Positions 49,601 to 56,609 of a stretch of DNA of 64,000 nucleotides are shown piece by piece. This DNA is from Janthinobacterium sp. J1-1 (GTDB lineage: Bacteria; Pseudomonadota; Gammaproteobacteria; Burkholderiales; Burkholderiaceae_D), in the NCBI RefSeq assembly GCF_030944405.1, contig NZ_CP132339.1, forward strand, positions 5,580,001 to 5,644,000, read 5' to 3'. The stretch's first letter is position 1. Each line of letters starts with the position of its first letter. Position numbers and translations under genes: made by a program. The notes below the pieces were generated by a model. It worked only from the letters and a program-made list of their open reading frames with translations. It was not told the origin of the DNA and made no database searches.

Positions 49601-50442
49601 ATACCGCCACCCTGCGCGAACGCCTGAACCTGGCGCCGGAAACGGTGCGCGCCGAACGCGAGGCCCTGCAGCTGCTGGACGCCCAGCTGGCCGAAGCGCG
49701 CACGGTGCTGGCCGAGCGGCTGCGCCAGCAAACCTTGCACCAGGAGCAGCCTCCGGCCAACCTGGAGATGGACGTGGCCGTGTTGCAGGCGTCGCTGGAC
49801 GCCCTGCTGGCCGAACGCCAGCAAGCCAGCCAGGCCGCCACGGCATTGCGCCTGGCGCTGGCCCAGGACGATGCGCGGCGCCACAGCGCGCAGGCCATGC
49901 TGGCGCAGATCGATGCACAGGCGATAGTCGAGCGGCGCTGGGCCAGCCTGAACGAGTTGATCGGTTCGGCCGACGGCAAGAAATTTCGCAACTACGCCCA
50001 ACAATTCACCCTGGAAGTGCTGCTCGGCTATGCCAACGCGCATTTGAATCATCTGGCACGCCGCTATCAACTGGAACGCATCAGCAATCCCAACAGCCCT
50101 TCGCTGGGCCTGATGGTACGCGACCAGGACATGGGCGGCGAGCTGCGTTCGGTGCACTCGCTGTCGGGCGGCGAATCGTTCCTGGTATCGCTGGCGCTGG
50201 CGCTGGGCCTGGCCTCGCTGTCATCGAACCGGGTGCGGGTCGAGTCGCTGTTCATCGACGAGGGCTTCGGCAGCCTGGACACGGAAACCCTGCGCGTGGC
50301 CATGGATGCGCTCGACGGCCTGCAGGCCATGGGCCGCAAGGTGGGCGTCATCTCGCACGTGCAGGAAATGACGGAACGCATCGCCACCCGGATACTCGTG
50401 CAACCTGGCGCCGGCGGCAAGAGCGTGGTCAGCGTGCGCTGA
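46687..50442 (+). CDS. sbcC: Exonuclease subunit SbcC (Rad50-type ATPase)
   Basis: 1251 residues. An N-terminal ATPase lobe with Walker A GPTGAGKSTLLDAL at about 37-50 and Q-loop LLAQNEFSTFLKT is followed by long coiled coils in both directions around the zinc hook CPVCG (C614, C617). The C-terminal lobe has the signature LSGGESFLVSLALALGLASL and Walker B ESLFIDEGFGSLD. Translation is coupled to sbcD. The coils are extremely rich in A and Q, as usual for high-GC SbcC. Confidence 0.96.
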   Translation: MKILNISGKNLASLAGEFMVDFEQEPLASAGLFAISGPTGAGKSTLLDALCLALYDATPRLLKVQGRNALPDVGKETVNAQDTRTLLRRGTPDGYAQVDFVGNDGHSYRARWSVRRSRTKAEGALQATAMQLHQLPAVQAIGGTKTEVKEAIEQRIGLSFDQFTRAVLLAQNEFSTFLKTEDNERGELLETLTGSTIYSDISIRAFERAKQEKQALERLADKLADQRPLPAEERAQVEQQGAQAEAALQQLELHKAVLELQQRWHGDAQRLQVQARQASDALDAASVACNAADTRRDALAQWDLLQPARPLLADVARLQRDSDAAALAVSTARQQAQDALAGQEQLAVAALHASTQLQAQEAAQRDAAPLLDQAKALDASIAAQLPAHRQARDAAQAADTANDAARAQLLALQQHQKDLNTQQQTASQWLAGHRHWQALAKDWTLWDQLFAQAGQAAAQADTLDATLAQAAQLVAQATQDAGSAQDALAAAVNKTATLEEQRTEAAAKVQVIDGEQLPAQRQQLESHAKVLAAADKTWAELSRQQQQLAHWQARTAQLAQAAAAENAALAQEAAKTPIIEASLAQAEKALKGAEAACAASVEQLRATLVDDAPCPVCGALEHPYQHADHALHAMLASLQEGVRDCRAQAQVNTRQLAAHQAALHGYAREQAGAVQELDVLPPKIAGLATQWQAQSSGLQVPEECLRGAWFGEQLAANEAGLQALAAQESALRLANARREQVQAAHEQATQEQARLTALVSQAQARLAQLQAQQAAASDKGQTARAHLDALLAQLDSAFGDADGAEDWKDTWRQGPADFRTARQAESQQWSKQQAAQDERGQALLTVAAQLEALDTAVARARQAAQDADTAFKALDTKLIATQAERAALWQGQPVLDVERALAGAVETARTTLAARQAAVQQASEQRTRFDEARAQAMRRLDSLQAQAAVAATALEDWLRQFQHDHPEHAPDDTATLRERLNLAPETVRAEREALQLLDAQLAEARTVLAERLRQQTLHQEQPPANLEMDVAVLQASLDALLAERQQASQAATALRLALAQDDARRHSAQAMLAQIDAQAIVERRWASLNELIGSADGKKFRNYAQQFTLEVLLGYANAHLNHLARRYQLERISNPNSPSLGLMVRDQDMGGELRSVHSLSGGESFLVSLALALGLASLSSNRVRVESLFIDEGFGSLDTETLRVAMDALDGLQAMGRKVGVISHVQEMTERIATRILVQPGAGGKSVVSVR

Positions 50443-50457
50443 GCGCCGCTTGCCCCG

Positions 50458-50610
50458 TCAGCGCGGCACGCTGGCCTTTTTCAGCTGCAGCAGATGCCAG
50501 CCCAGTTCACGACGTATCTGTTCCGGTCCCGGCGGCGGGCGGCGCTGCGCCAGCTCCGCTTTCAGCCACTGTCTCACGAGTTCCTTGTCTGCCAGTATGC
50601 GTTGTTGCAT
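50458..50610 (-). CDS. Small hypothetical protein, 50 aa
   Basis: ATG 50610 follows an AAAGG ribosome site. The peptide starts MQQRILADKELVRQWLKAEL and has a proline-rich turn (QRRPPPGPEQIRRELGWHLL), ending QLKKASVPR. Basic and helical, no known domain. It lies convergent to sbcC with a 15-bp gap. Codon use and ribosome site support a real gene. Confidence 0.55.
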   Translation of the reverse strand: MQQRILADKELVRQWLKAELAQRRPPPGPEQIRRELGWHLLQLKKASVPR

Positions 50611-50787
50611 GATGCGACCTTTCGAAAGCCCTTGATGGCTTATATTCCCATTCAACGCGCCATCGTTCCGGGCGTTGACACACACAAGCGCCGCGCGTGG
50701 CGCCTTTGCAACAGAATGTAAAGCCGGGCCGCTTGCGTTAGAATCCCGCCCTCGCCTGACCCTTCAAGCCATTCAACAAGGAATCCC

Positions 50788-50997
50788 ATGAAAGCCGCCC
50801 GCAGCCTTACCTTCAAATGCGTCAAATGCCAGAAAGCCGTGCAGGTCTACCTGCAAAAAGTGTCGGCCTGCTCGCATATCCAGCCATACCAGGGCCTGTG
50901 CCAGTGCGGCGAACTGAAACGCCACGCCACCGGCCAGGCCGACGCCGTCAAGTCCTACCTGGAATCGGCCGACGGCAGCTGGTCGCATCACCACTGA
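50788..50997 (+). CDS. Small Cys-rich hypothetical protein, 69 aa
   Basis: ATG 50788 with a GGAAT-type ribosome site. It contains CVKCQKAV, then CSHIQPYQGLCQCGE, giving five cysteines and histidines arranged like a small zinc ribbon, and ends in SWSHHH. No family name recognised. Function unknown, possibly metal binding. Confidence 0.6.
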   Translation: MKAARSLTFKCVKCQKAVQVYLQKVSACSHIQPYQGLCQCGELKRHATGQADAVKSYLESADGSWSHHH

Positions 50998-51030
50998 TCC
51001 GTCCACCACTGATTGTTACAAACCAACAGT

Positions 51031-51057
51031 TAAAGAATGCGCGCAGCCTGCCGTTAA
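51031..51057 (+). promoter_or_regulatory. Predicted sigma-28 (FliA) promoter
   Basis: TAAAGAAT (51031-51038), exactly 11 bp, GCCGTTAA (51050-51057). This matches TAAAGTTT-N11-GCCGATAA at 13 of 16 positions. It lies 30 bp before the ATG at 51088. Confidence 0.65.
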
Positions 51058-51087
51058 TTCCGATACAACGTTGATTTGGATATCGCC

Positions 51088-51978
51088 ATGGCCACTACCC
51101 TGCCCCAGCTTCCCGCCCTAGGCGCGCGCCAGACCGGCGCCAGCACGCTCACCGGCCAGCAGCCGGCCAAGACCGGCGGCAACGGCGGCAACGCCTCCGC
51201 CGCCGCCAACGCCCTGATGCAGCGCACGGCGCAGGACGTGGTGGCCCTGTCGAAAAAAGGCCTGGACCTGTCGGCGCAGGGCCTGGCGCAGCGCACCGAT
51301 GCGCTGGGCAACGCCACCGTCGACGTGGCGCAGGATTTCGTCGGCAATATGGCCCGCCAACTCTTCGGCGACGGCGCCAGCATCAGCTTTGACTCGATCG
51401 ACTTGTCGGCCGCTTCCGGCTATGCCGCGCAGGCGTCCAGCATGTCCGGCGCCGGCGGCACGCGCAATGCGGCCGCCTTCAGCCTGGCGGAAAACGCCCA
51501 CTTTATCGGCAAGGGCACGATCACCACCGCCGATGGCCAGACCTTCGATTTCGAACTGGAAGTGCAGTACGAATCGAAGATCAGCGCCAGCGCGGCGTAT
51601 GAAACCAGCAACGAAATACAGGATAGTCAGGACGCCGATGCCGATGCCGGCGAGGACAGCGGCCTGCCAACCCTGCAACTGCCCTCGATGAATTTTGCCG
51701 GCAGCCTCGGCGACCTGTTCAAGATGCTGGGCCAGCAGCTGCAAAGCAGCATCTACAATGCCGGCCAGGACAGTGTCGACCAGTCCAAGCCCGGCGACGG
51801 AGTCGGCAGCCTGAGGTTGCGCTTGCTCAATCTGCTGCAGCCGCCGAAGAACGTCGATGAAGCGGCAAAGCCTGCGGAAGTCCCCACCGATGCCGCGCCC
51901 GAGCTGACACCGGAAGCGCAGGCCCGCGCCCGCGCCGTGGCCGAAGCCTACGGCGGCAAGCCGGCGGCATCGGAGTAA
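51088..51978 (+). CDS. Hypothetical protein, 296 aa, possibly in the motility regulon
   Basis: No family recognised with confidence. No signal peptide or membrane helix. The first 45 residues are low complexity (Gly, Asn, Ala, Gln). A central helical part (DVVALSKKGLDLSAQGLAQR) precedes a beta region, IGKGTITTADGQTFDFELEV then QYESKISASAAYETSNE, a pattern I associate loosely with DUF5610-like proteins. An acidic linker (DADADAGEDSG) and an A/P-rich tail follow. ATG 51088 was chosen over TTG 51076. The upstream sequence reads as a FliA promoter, suggesting co-expression with late flagellar or chemotaxis genes. Confidence 0.65.
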   Translation: MATTLPQLPALGARQTGASTLTGQQPAKTGGNGGNASAAANALMQRTAQDVVALSKKGLDLSAQGLAQRTDALGNATVDVAQDFVGNMARQLFGDGASISFDSIDLSAASGYAAQASSMSGAGGTRNAAAFSLAENAHFIGKGTITTADGQTFDFELEVQYESKISASAAYETSNEIQDSQDADADAGEDSGLPTLQLPSMNFAGSLGDLFKMLGQQLQSSIYNAGQDSVDQSKPGDGVGSLRLRLLNLLQPPKNVDEAAKPAEVPTDAAPELTPEAQARARAVAEAYGGKPAASE

Positions 51979-52053
51979 GCACAGGGACGTATAATGGAAG
52001 ACGGCCTGCGCAGGCGACCATGCCGCGCGCCCACCTTCTTTCGATTGAATCCC

Positions 52054-53232
52054 ATGCCTGACACCCCTACTTCCACCGTTCATCCGCAGATCCACTGGAG
52101 CGAAAACGGCGTCGAACAATCCGCCCGCTGGCGCTCGGAAAGCGGCATGCCGCCACCCAAGCGCGTCGTCATCGCCGACGACCGCACGACGGCCGACCAG
52201 GCCTACCGCCTGGCCTGCGAAGGCACGGCCATGCTGTGGCGCGGCGACTTCCAGAACGCGCGCCAGCTGCTGCAGGCGCTGGCCCGCCGCGCCGACCACA
52301 AGAACGACAAGCCCAGCAAGAAAGCCCTGGCCGCCAAGCTGGCAAAGCCAGAACCCACCGCCACCGAAGCATTCCACTTGCATCGCCAGGCCCAGTCGCA
52401 GCGCGCCCGCACGCTGGCCATGCTGCTGCTGCCATTCGACGCCGACTACACGATTCCATTGCGCCGCGCACCCGACGTGAAACTCGCCTGCAATGAAGCC
52501 TATGGCCGTGGCGAAACGCCGTTTGTCGCCTCGCTGCGCGAACTGCTGGGCCTGATCGGCGCCCACGAATGGCGCCGCACCGGCGTCGAGCTGCCGGCCC
52601 TGGGCCAGCGCATCCACCCGCACTACGGCGTGTTCGCGCCGATCCGCGGCGAATACGTGGGCCTGGTGGCCGACGCGCCGCTGCCGCCGCGCGCCAGCCT
52701 CGCCTTCGATATCGGCACCGGCACCGGCGTGCTGGCGGCCGTGCTGGCACAGCGCGGCGTGAAGCGCATCGTCGCCACCGACCAGGACCCGCGCGCCCTG
52801 TCCTGCGCCCGCGAAAACCTGGCGCGCCTCGACCTGGCGGGCCAGGTGGAAGTGATCCAGGCCGACCTGTTCCCGCCTGGCCGCGCGCCGCTGGTGGTGT
52901 GCAACCCACCGTGGCTGCCGGCCCGCCCCAGCTCGCCGATCGAATACGCCGTCTACGACCCCGACAGCCGCATGCTGCGCGGTTTCCTGGCCGGCCTGAA
53001 GGATCACCTGGAGCCGGCCGGCGAAGGCTGGCTGATCCTGTCCGACCTGGCCGAACACCTGGGCCTGCGCCCGCGCGCGCAGCTGCTGGAATGGATCGCC
53101 GCCGCCGGACTGAAAGTAGTTGACCGCCTGGACGTGGCCCCCACCCACCCGCGCGCGCAAGACGCCACCGACAGCCTGCATGCGGCCCGCTCGAAGGAAA
53201 TCACCTCATTGTGGCGCCTGGCGGCGGCCTGA
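52054..53232 (+). CDS. Class I SAM-dependent methyltransferase
   Basis: 392 residues from ATG 52054. The N-terminal 190 residues are helical; the methyltransferase domain follows with motif I LAFDIGTGTGVLAAVLAQ, DQDPRALSCA and the amino-methylating NPPW motif (VVCNPPWLPARP). NPPY/NPPW enzymes methylate amide or ring nitrogens of proteins or nucleic acids, as in HemK/PrmC or rRNA methylases. Substrate not assigned. A TATAAT at 51990-51995 lies upstream; an in-frame ATG overlapping it (51994) is therefore unlikely as the start. Confidence 0.8.
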   Translation: MPDTPTSTVHPQIHWSENGVEQSARWRSESGMPPPKRVVIADDRTTADQAYRLACEGTAMLWRGDFQNARQLLQALARRADHKNDKPSKKALAAKLAKPEPTATEAFHLHRQAQSQRARTLAMLLLPFDADYTIPLRRAPDVKLACNEAYGRGETPFVASLRELLGLIGAHEWRRTGVELPALGQRIHPHYGVFAPIRGEYVGLVADAPLPPRASLAFDIGTGTGVLAAVLAQRGVKRIVATDQDPRALSCARENLARLDLAGQVEVIQADLFPPGRAPLVVCNPPWLPARPSSPIEYAVYDPDSRMLRGFLAGLKDHLEPAGEGWLILSDLAEHLGLRPRAQLLEWIAAAGLKVVDRLDVAPTHPRAQDATDSLHAARSKEITSLWRLAAA

Positions 53233-53244
53233 TCCCGGCAGCCA

Positions 53245-53273
53245 TTGCGCAATGCAGCAAACCCCGCTATAAT
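53245..53273 (+). promoter_or_regulatory. Promoter of initiator tRNA copy 1
   Basis: TTGCGC (53245-53250), 17-bp spacer, TATAAT (53268-53273), six bases before the tRNA. Confidence 0.75.
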
Positions 53274-53365
53274 TCGCCTGCGGGGTGGAGCAGTCTGGCA
53301 GCTCGTCGGGCTCATAACCCGAAGGTCACAGGTTCAAATCCTGTCCCCGCAACCAATACCTGAAA
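53268..53365 (+). repeat. 98-bp direct repeat, copy 1 (contains tRNA-fMet)
   Basis: Identical to 54005-54102. It spans the -10 box, the tRNA and ten bases after CCA. Further upstream ATGCAGCAAAC is also shared, so the duplicated unit was larger. Confidence 0.95.
53279..53355 (+). tRNA. Initiator tRNA-Met (CAU), copy 1
   Basis: 77 nt with encoded CCA. Initiator features: three consecutive G-C pairs at the base of the anticodon stem (CGGG-CTCATAA-CCCG), A11-U24 in the D stem (GAGC/GCTC) and TTCAAAT T-loop. Position 1 is T and position 72 is A, so a weak U1:A72 pair replaces the usual C1xA72 mismatch. Confidence 0.95.
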
Positions 53366-53399
53366 GCCGCTGAATCTTGAAAAAGATCAGCGGCTTTTT
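53363..53399 (+). terminator. Terminator after tRNA-fMet copy 1
   Basis: AAAGCCGCTGA / TCAGCGGCTTT stem with a longer imperfect extension, then TTTTT. Confidence 0.85.
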
Positions 53400-53460
53400 C
53401 ATTTGGCCCATGCCGCGCAGCCATGTTAAATTGCTACCTCCAATCGATACGGGCCACACC

Positions 53461-54009
53461 TTGAACGCATTTCGCACCACTACCCTGCTTGCCGCCATGT
53501 GCTTTTCCTGCGCGGCGCAAGCCCAGTCGCAGGCACAGCGCGATGCCGAATATCTGCAGGAGTTCGTGGTGCCGCTGGTCCGGCTGTCGCTGGAAAGAAG
53601 CGGCCAATTCCTGCCGATCGGCGCGGCCCTGGAGCGTACCGAAAAATTCGTGCTGATGCCAGTGCGCGAGTCCGACACCACGCTGTCGTCGCACGACATC
53701 ATCAAGCTGCTGCAGGAAACGCTTGCGCAAGGCGCCGCCGACGGCGAGTACAAGACCACCGCGCTGGTGTATGACGCCACCATTCCCCTGCCCCCATCGG
53801 GCAAGCAGTCCGACGCGATCGCCGTCGCGCTCGACCATCGCGACGGCTATTCGGTGGTCACCTTCCTGCCTTATGAGCTGCGCGGCAGGAAACTGCACAT
53901 CGGCACGCCGATCACGCGCCGGGGAACGGCCTCGGTTTTCCAGCAAAAACCAGCGCCGGAGGCAGGCGTAGCAAAGATCGTTCCCGCGATGCAGCAAACT
54001 GGTATATAA
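53461..54009 (+). CDS. Small exported hypothetical protein between the two tRNA genes
   Basis: 182 residues if started at TTG 53461, which gives a good signal peptide (NAFRTTTLLAAMCFSCAAQA). ATG 53410 would add a non-signal extension, and ATG 53497 would cut the signal. The mature part, SQAQRDAEYLQEFVVPLVRL and later VTFLPYELRGRKLHIG, has no recognised domain. The TAA stop (54007-54009) lies inside the -10 box of the second tRNA gene. Function unknown. Confidence 0.6.
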   Translation: MNAFRTTTLLAAMCFSCAAQAQSQAQRDAEYLQEFVVPLVRLSLERSGQFLPIGAALERTEKFVLMPVRESDTTLSSHDIIKLLQETLAQGAADGEYKTTALVYDATIPLPPSGKQSDAIAVALDHRDGYSVVTFLPYELRGRKLHIGTPITRRGTASVFQQKPAPEAGVAKIVPAMQQTGI

Positions 54010-54102
54010 TTCGCCTGCGGGGTGGAGCAGTCTGGCAGCTCGTCGGGCTCATAACCCGAAGGTCACAGGTTCAAATCCTGTCCCCGCAACCAATACCTGA
54101 AA
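54005..54102 (+). repeat. 98-bp direct repeat, copy 2 (contains tRNA-fMet)
   Basis: Identical to 53268-53365, 737 bp downstream. Confidence 0.95.
54016..54092 (+). tRNA. Initiator tRNA-Met (CAU), copy 2
   Basis: Identical in every base to copy 1, including T1 and A72. Its own TATAAT is at 54005-54010; the -35 region has diverged (TCCCGC in place of TTGCGC), so expression may be weaker. Confidence 0.95.
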
Positions 54103-54131
54103 AGGGCTGATCTCGCGATCAGCCCTTTTTT
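54101..54131. terminator. Bidirectional terminator after tRNA-fMet copy 2
   Basis: AAAGGGCTGATC-TCGC-GATCAGCCCTTT, a 12-bp perfect stem with T6 on the plus side and TTTT on the minus side, serving also the convergent gene ending at 54131. Confidence 0.85.
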
Positions 54132-54811
54132 CATGGTGCCGGCACTTCCTTCATCATCCGTATCTGTTTCGCCGCCGCCTGCAGGCTGGCGGTGGCGCGC
54201 GCGAGCTTGTCGTCGCCGGTGGCCTCGGCGAGGGCGGCGAACGCGCCGATATGGAAGGTGGCCACCATCAGCGGCGCCATGCCGCATTCGAGCGCGGCGG
54301 CGCTCAGCTGCGTGCCCGCTTCCAGGTAGGCCTCGCTGCCCGCCTCGAATGCCTGCTTGGTTTCCAGCAGCTCCTGGCCGCCCTCGGCCCTGGCCAGGCA
54401 GTCATCGACCTTCTGCTGGAACACGGGCAAGGTGTCGGCCAGCGGCAGCGGCTCCGCGACCGGTTCCGGCTCGGGTTCCGGCTCTGGCGGCGGCGCCGGT
54501 TTGGGCACGGGTTCCGGCCGCGGCGCATCGTGCACCGTCAGCCAGCGCTCGACAGCCAGGTAATCCTCGAACGGCTCGCTGACTTTGGGGTTGACCAGCC
54601 AGACTTCGCCGGTACGCCAGTCGATCTTCGAGTTGCGCTCGTTCCTGGCCAGCAAAATATCGTTGCCGCCCGAGAGGTTCGACACCCGGCCGATATCGAC
54701 CCAGTTCATCAGCTGGGCCTGGCGCGTCATGGCGCGCACACGATAAAAAAAAGCCAGCCATAAGAATGTGGCGATCAGGACCAACAGGATACCGCCAACC
54801 AGCCACATCAT
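54131..54811 (-). CDS. Membrane-anchored hypothetical protein, 226 aa
   Basis: One N-terminal membrane helix (WLVGGILLVLIATFLWLAFF), a small beta-like region (NWVDIGRVSNLSGGNDILLA), a Pro/Glu linker (PPPEPEPEPEPVAEP) and a helical C-terminal region (VFQQKVDDCLARAEGGQELL) probably on the cytoplasmic side. No family recognised. It ends in the bidirectional terminator of the tRNA. Confidence 0.65.
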   Translation of the reverse strand: MMWLVGGILLVLIATFLWLAFFYRVRAMTRQAQLMNWVDIGRVSNLSGGNDILLARNERNSKIDWRTGEVWLVNPKVSEPFEDYLAVERWLTVHDAPRPEPVPKPAPPPEPEPEPEPVAEPLPLADTLPVFQQKVDDCLARAEGGQELLETKQAFEAGSEAYLEAGTQLSAAALECGMAPLMVATFHIGAFAALAEATGDDKLARATASLQAAAKQIRMMKEVPAP

Positions 54812-54954
54812 CTTCTTTACTCCGCAACGCTAGATCAACATGCATTTTCGCACACACAGGCTTGCCATCAAGGAACTTTGAAACTGATGCACCTCAGTGG
54901 CGTTTCCACAACGGGACACGGTTGCCAATTGCCGCTGGCACCGCTCTGCGCTAC

Positions 54955-54973
54955 AATGAGAACAATTCTCATT
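54955..54973 (+). promoter_or_regulatory. Fur box upstream of the iron-signalling operon
   Basis: AATGAGAACAATTCTCATT: a 19-bp palindrome with arms AATGAGAA and TTCTCATT, the form of Fur sites in proteobacteria. It lies 16 bp before the sigma factor ATG. Confidence 0.82.
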
Positions 54974-54989
54974 TAGATCGCGCTGCGCC

Positions 54990-55508
54990 ATGCTGTCCGC
55001 CCACCCTCCGCAGTCCGACATCCAGACCCTGTACAGCGAGCACCACGGCTGGCTGCTGCACTGGCTCAAGCGCCGCCTGCACGACGCGGGGCTGGCGGGC
55101 GACCTGGCGCAGGATACCTTCATCAAGGTGCTGGTGGCGCGCAGCCATGCCGACATCATTGCGACTCGCCCTTTCCTGGCCACCATCGCCAAGCGCCTGC
55201 TGGCCAACCATTGCCGGCGCGAGGAACTCGAACGCGCCTATGTCGACGCCCTGCTGCACCTGCCGCAGGCCAGCGCGCCGTCGCCGGAAAGCATGAGCAT
55301 CGTGCTCGAATCGCTGCAGCTGATCGACCGCGCGCTGGGCAAGCTGCCGGCGAAAGCCAGGTCGGCGTTTCTGATGGCGCACCTGGAAGGCCTGAGCTAC
55401 GCCGAGATCGCGGCCGAACTGGGCACCAGCACGCACTCGGTCAAAAAATACCTGACCAAGGCCAATCTGCTGTGCTTTTTTGCCGTGCCCGATTTTGCGG
55501 CCGCCTGA
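54990..55508 (+). CDS. FecI-like ECF RNA polymerase sigma factor
   Basis: 172 residues. Region 2 (YSEHHGWLLHWLKRRL, DLAQDTFIKVL) and region 4 (LPAKARSAFLMAHLEGLSYA, IAAELGTSTHSVKKYLTKAN) are in the usual order for iron-starvation sigma factors of the FecI type. It should transcribe the TonB receptor gene downstream after signal relay via FecR. Controlled by Fur, judging from the box upstream. One base separates it from the fecR-type gene. Confidence 0.9.
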   Translation: MLSAHPPQSDIQTLYSEHHGWLLHWLKRRLHDAGLAGDLAQDTFIKVLVARSHADIIATRPFLATIAKRLLANHCRREELERAYVDALLHLPQASAPSPESMSIVLESLQLIDRALGKLPAKARSAFLMAHLEGLSYAEIAAELGTSTHSVKKYLTKANLLCFFAVPDFAAA

Positions 55509-55509
55509 C

Positions 55510-56499
55510 ATGCGCAGTGCCCCGCAACAGGTGTACGCCGGCGGCCAGCCGATCGACCTGAAGATCGCCATGCAGGCCGCCGAATGGCTGACCACCATGA
55601 TGAGCGGCCAGGCGACAACGGCCGAACACCACGCCTGGAGCCGCTGGCGCGCCCAGCATCCCGACCATGAGCGGGCCTGGACCCATATCGAAAAAGTCAG
55701 CGGCGGCTTTCGCGATCTCGATGCGCAGGCCAGCCGCAAGGCGCTCACCGCGCGTCCCGGCGCGCGCCGGCAGGGACTCAAGCTGGCCATGGTGCTGGCG
55801 GCATTCGGCGCGACCGGCGCGCTGGGCCTGCGCACGCAGCCCGCGCGCACCGCGCTGGCCGACCTGTCCACCGGCGTCGGCCAGCGCCGCGAACTGCTGC
55901 TGGCCGACGGCAGCCGCCTGCACCTGAACGCCTACAGCGCCGTCAATCTGCATTACAGCGCCAGCGAGCGGCGCCTCGAACTGCTCAAGGGCGAAGTCTT
56001 TATCGCCACCGCAAAGGAGCACGGCCGGCCCTACCGTCCCTTCCTGGTCGAGACCGCGCACGGCCAGGCGCAGGCGCTGGGCACGCGCTATTCGGTGCGC
56101 CAGGAAACCGACCACACCCTGGTCGCCGTCGAACAGGGCGCGGTGCGCTTGAGCGCGCGCGACAGCGGCGCCAGCCAGGTGATCCAGGCTGGCCAGGGCG
56201 CCCGCATGACGGCGCAGCGTGTCGACGCCGCGCAAGCCGTGTCGCCCGACGTGTGGGGCTGGCGCCAGGGGCTGCTGCTGGCCGACGGCATGCCGTTGCG
56301 CGACTTCCTGCGCCAGCTGGGCCACTACCGCCACGGCCTGCTCGGCTGCGACGATGCGGTGGCAGGCCTGCGCATTTCCGGCGTGTTTCCGCTGCAGGAC
56401 ACGGAAGCGGTGCTGCAGTCGCTGCCCAACTCGCTGCCCGTGGATATTCACTTTCGCACGCGTTTCTGGGTGCGGGTGCAGGCAAGAACACGGCGCTGA
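55510..56499 (+). CDS. FecR-like anti-sigma/signal transducer
   Basis: 329 residues from ATG 55510. The N-terminal cytoplasmic DUF4880 part (AAEWLTTMMSGQATTAEHHA, then WRAQHPDHERAW) is followed by one membrane helix (about 95-115) and the periplasmic FecR domain with GQRRELLLADGSRLHLNAYS and LLKGEVFIATA. It transmits the receptor signal to the sigma factor. The longer frame (from 55480) overlaps the sigma gene. Confidence 0.9.
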   Translation: MRSAPQQVYAGGQPIDLKIAMQAAEWLTTMMSGQATTAEHHAWSRWRAQHPDHERAWTHIEKVSGGFRDLDAQASRKALTARPGARRQGLKLAMVLAAFGATGALGLRTQPARTALADLSTGVGQRRELLLADGSRLHLNAYSAVNLHYSASERRLELLKGEVFIATAKEHGRPYRPFLVETAHGQAQALGTRYSVRQETDHTLVAVEQGAVRLSARDSGASQVIQAGQGARMTAQRVDAAQAVSPDVWGWRQGLLLADGMPLRDFLRQLGHYRHGLLGCDDAVAGLRISGVFPLQDTEAVLQSLPNSLPVDIHFRTRFWVRVQARTRR

Positions 56500-56609
56500 A
56501 ATTGATCTGACGATTATTTTCACCGTAGCGCAAAAAAAAGATTACCCGTTTTCGATTGTCGCGTGACCCGTAAAGGCAAGGCATTCGACGACTCAATCAC
56601 AAGGTAACC

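Noticed and set aside
53377..53460. N-terminal extension of the small exported protein to 53377
   Set aside because: Would begin inside the tRNA terminator and hides the signal peptide.
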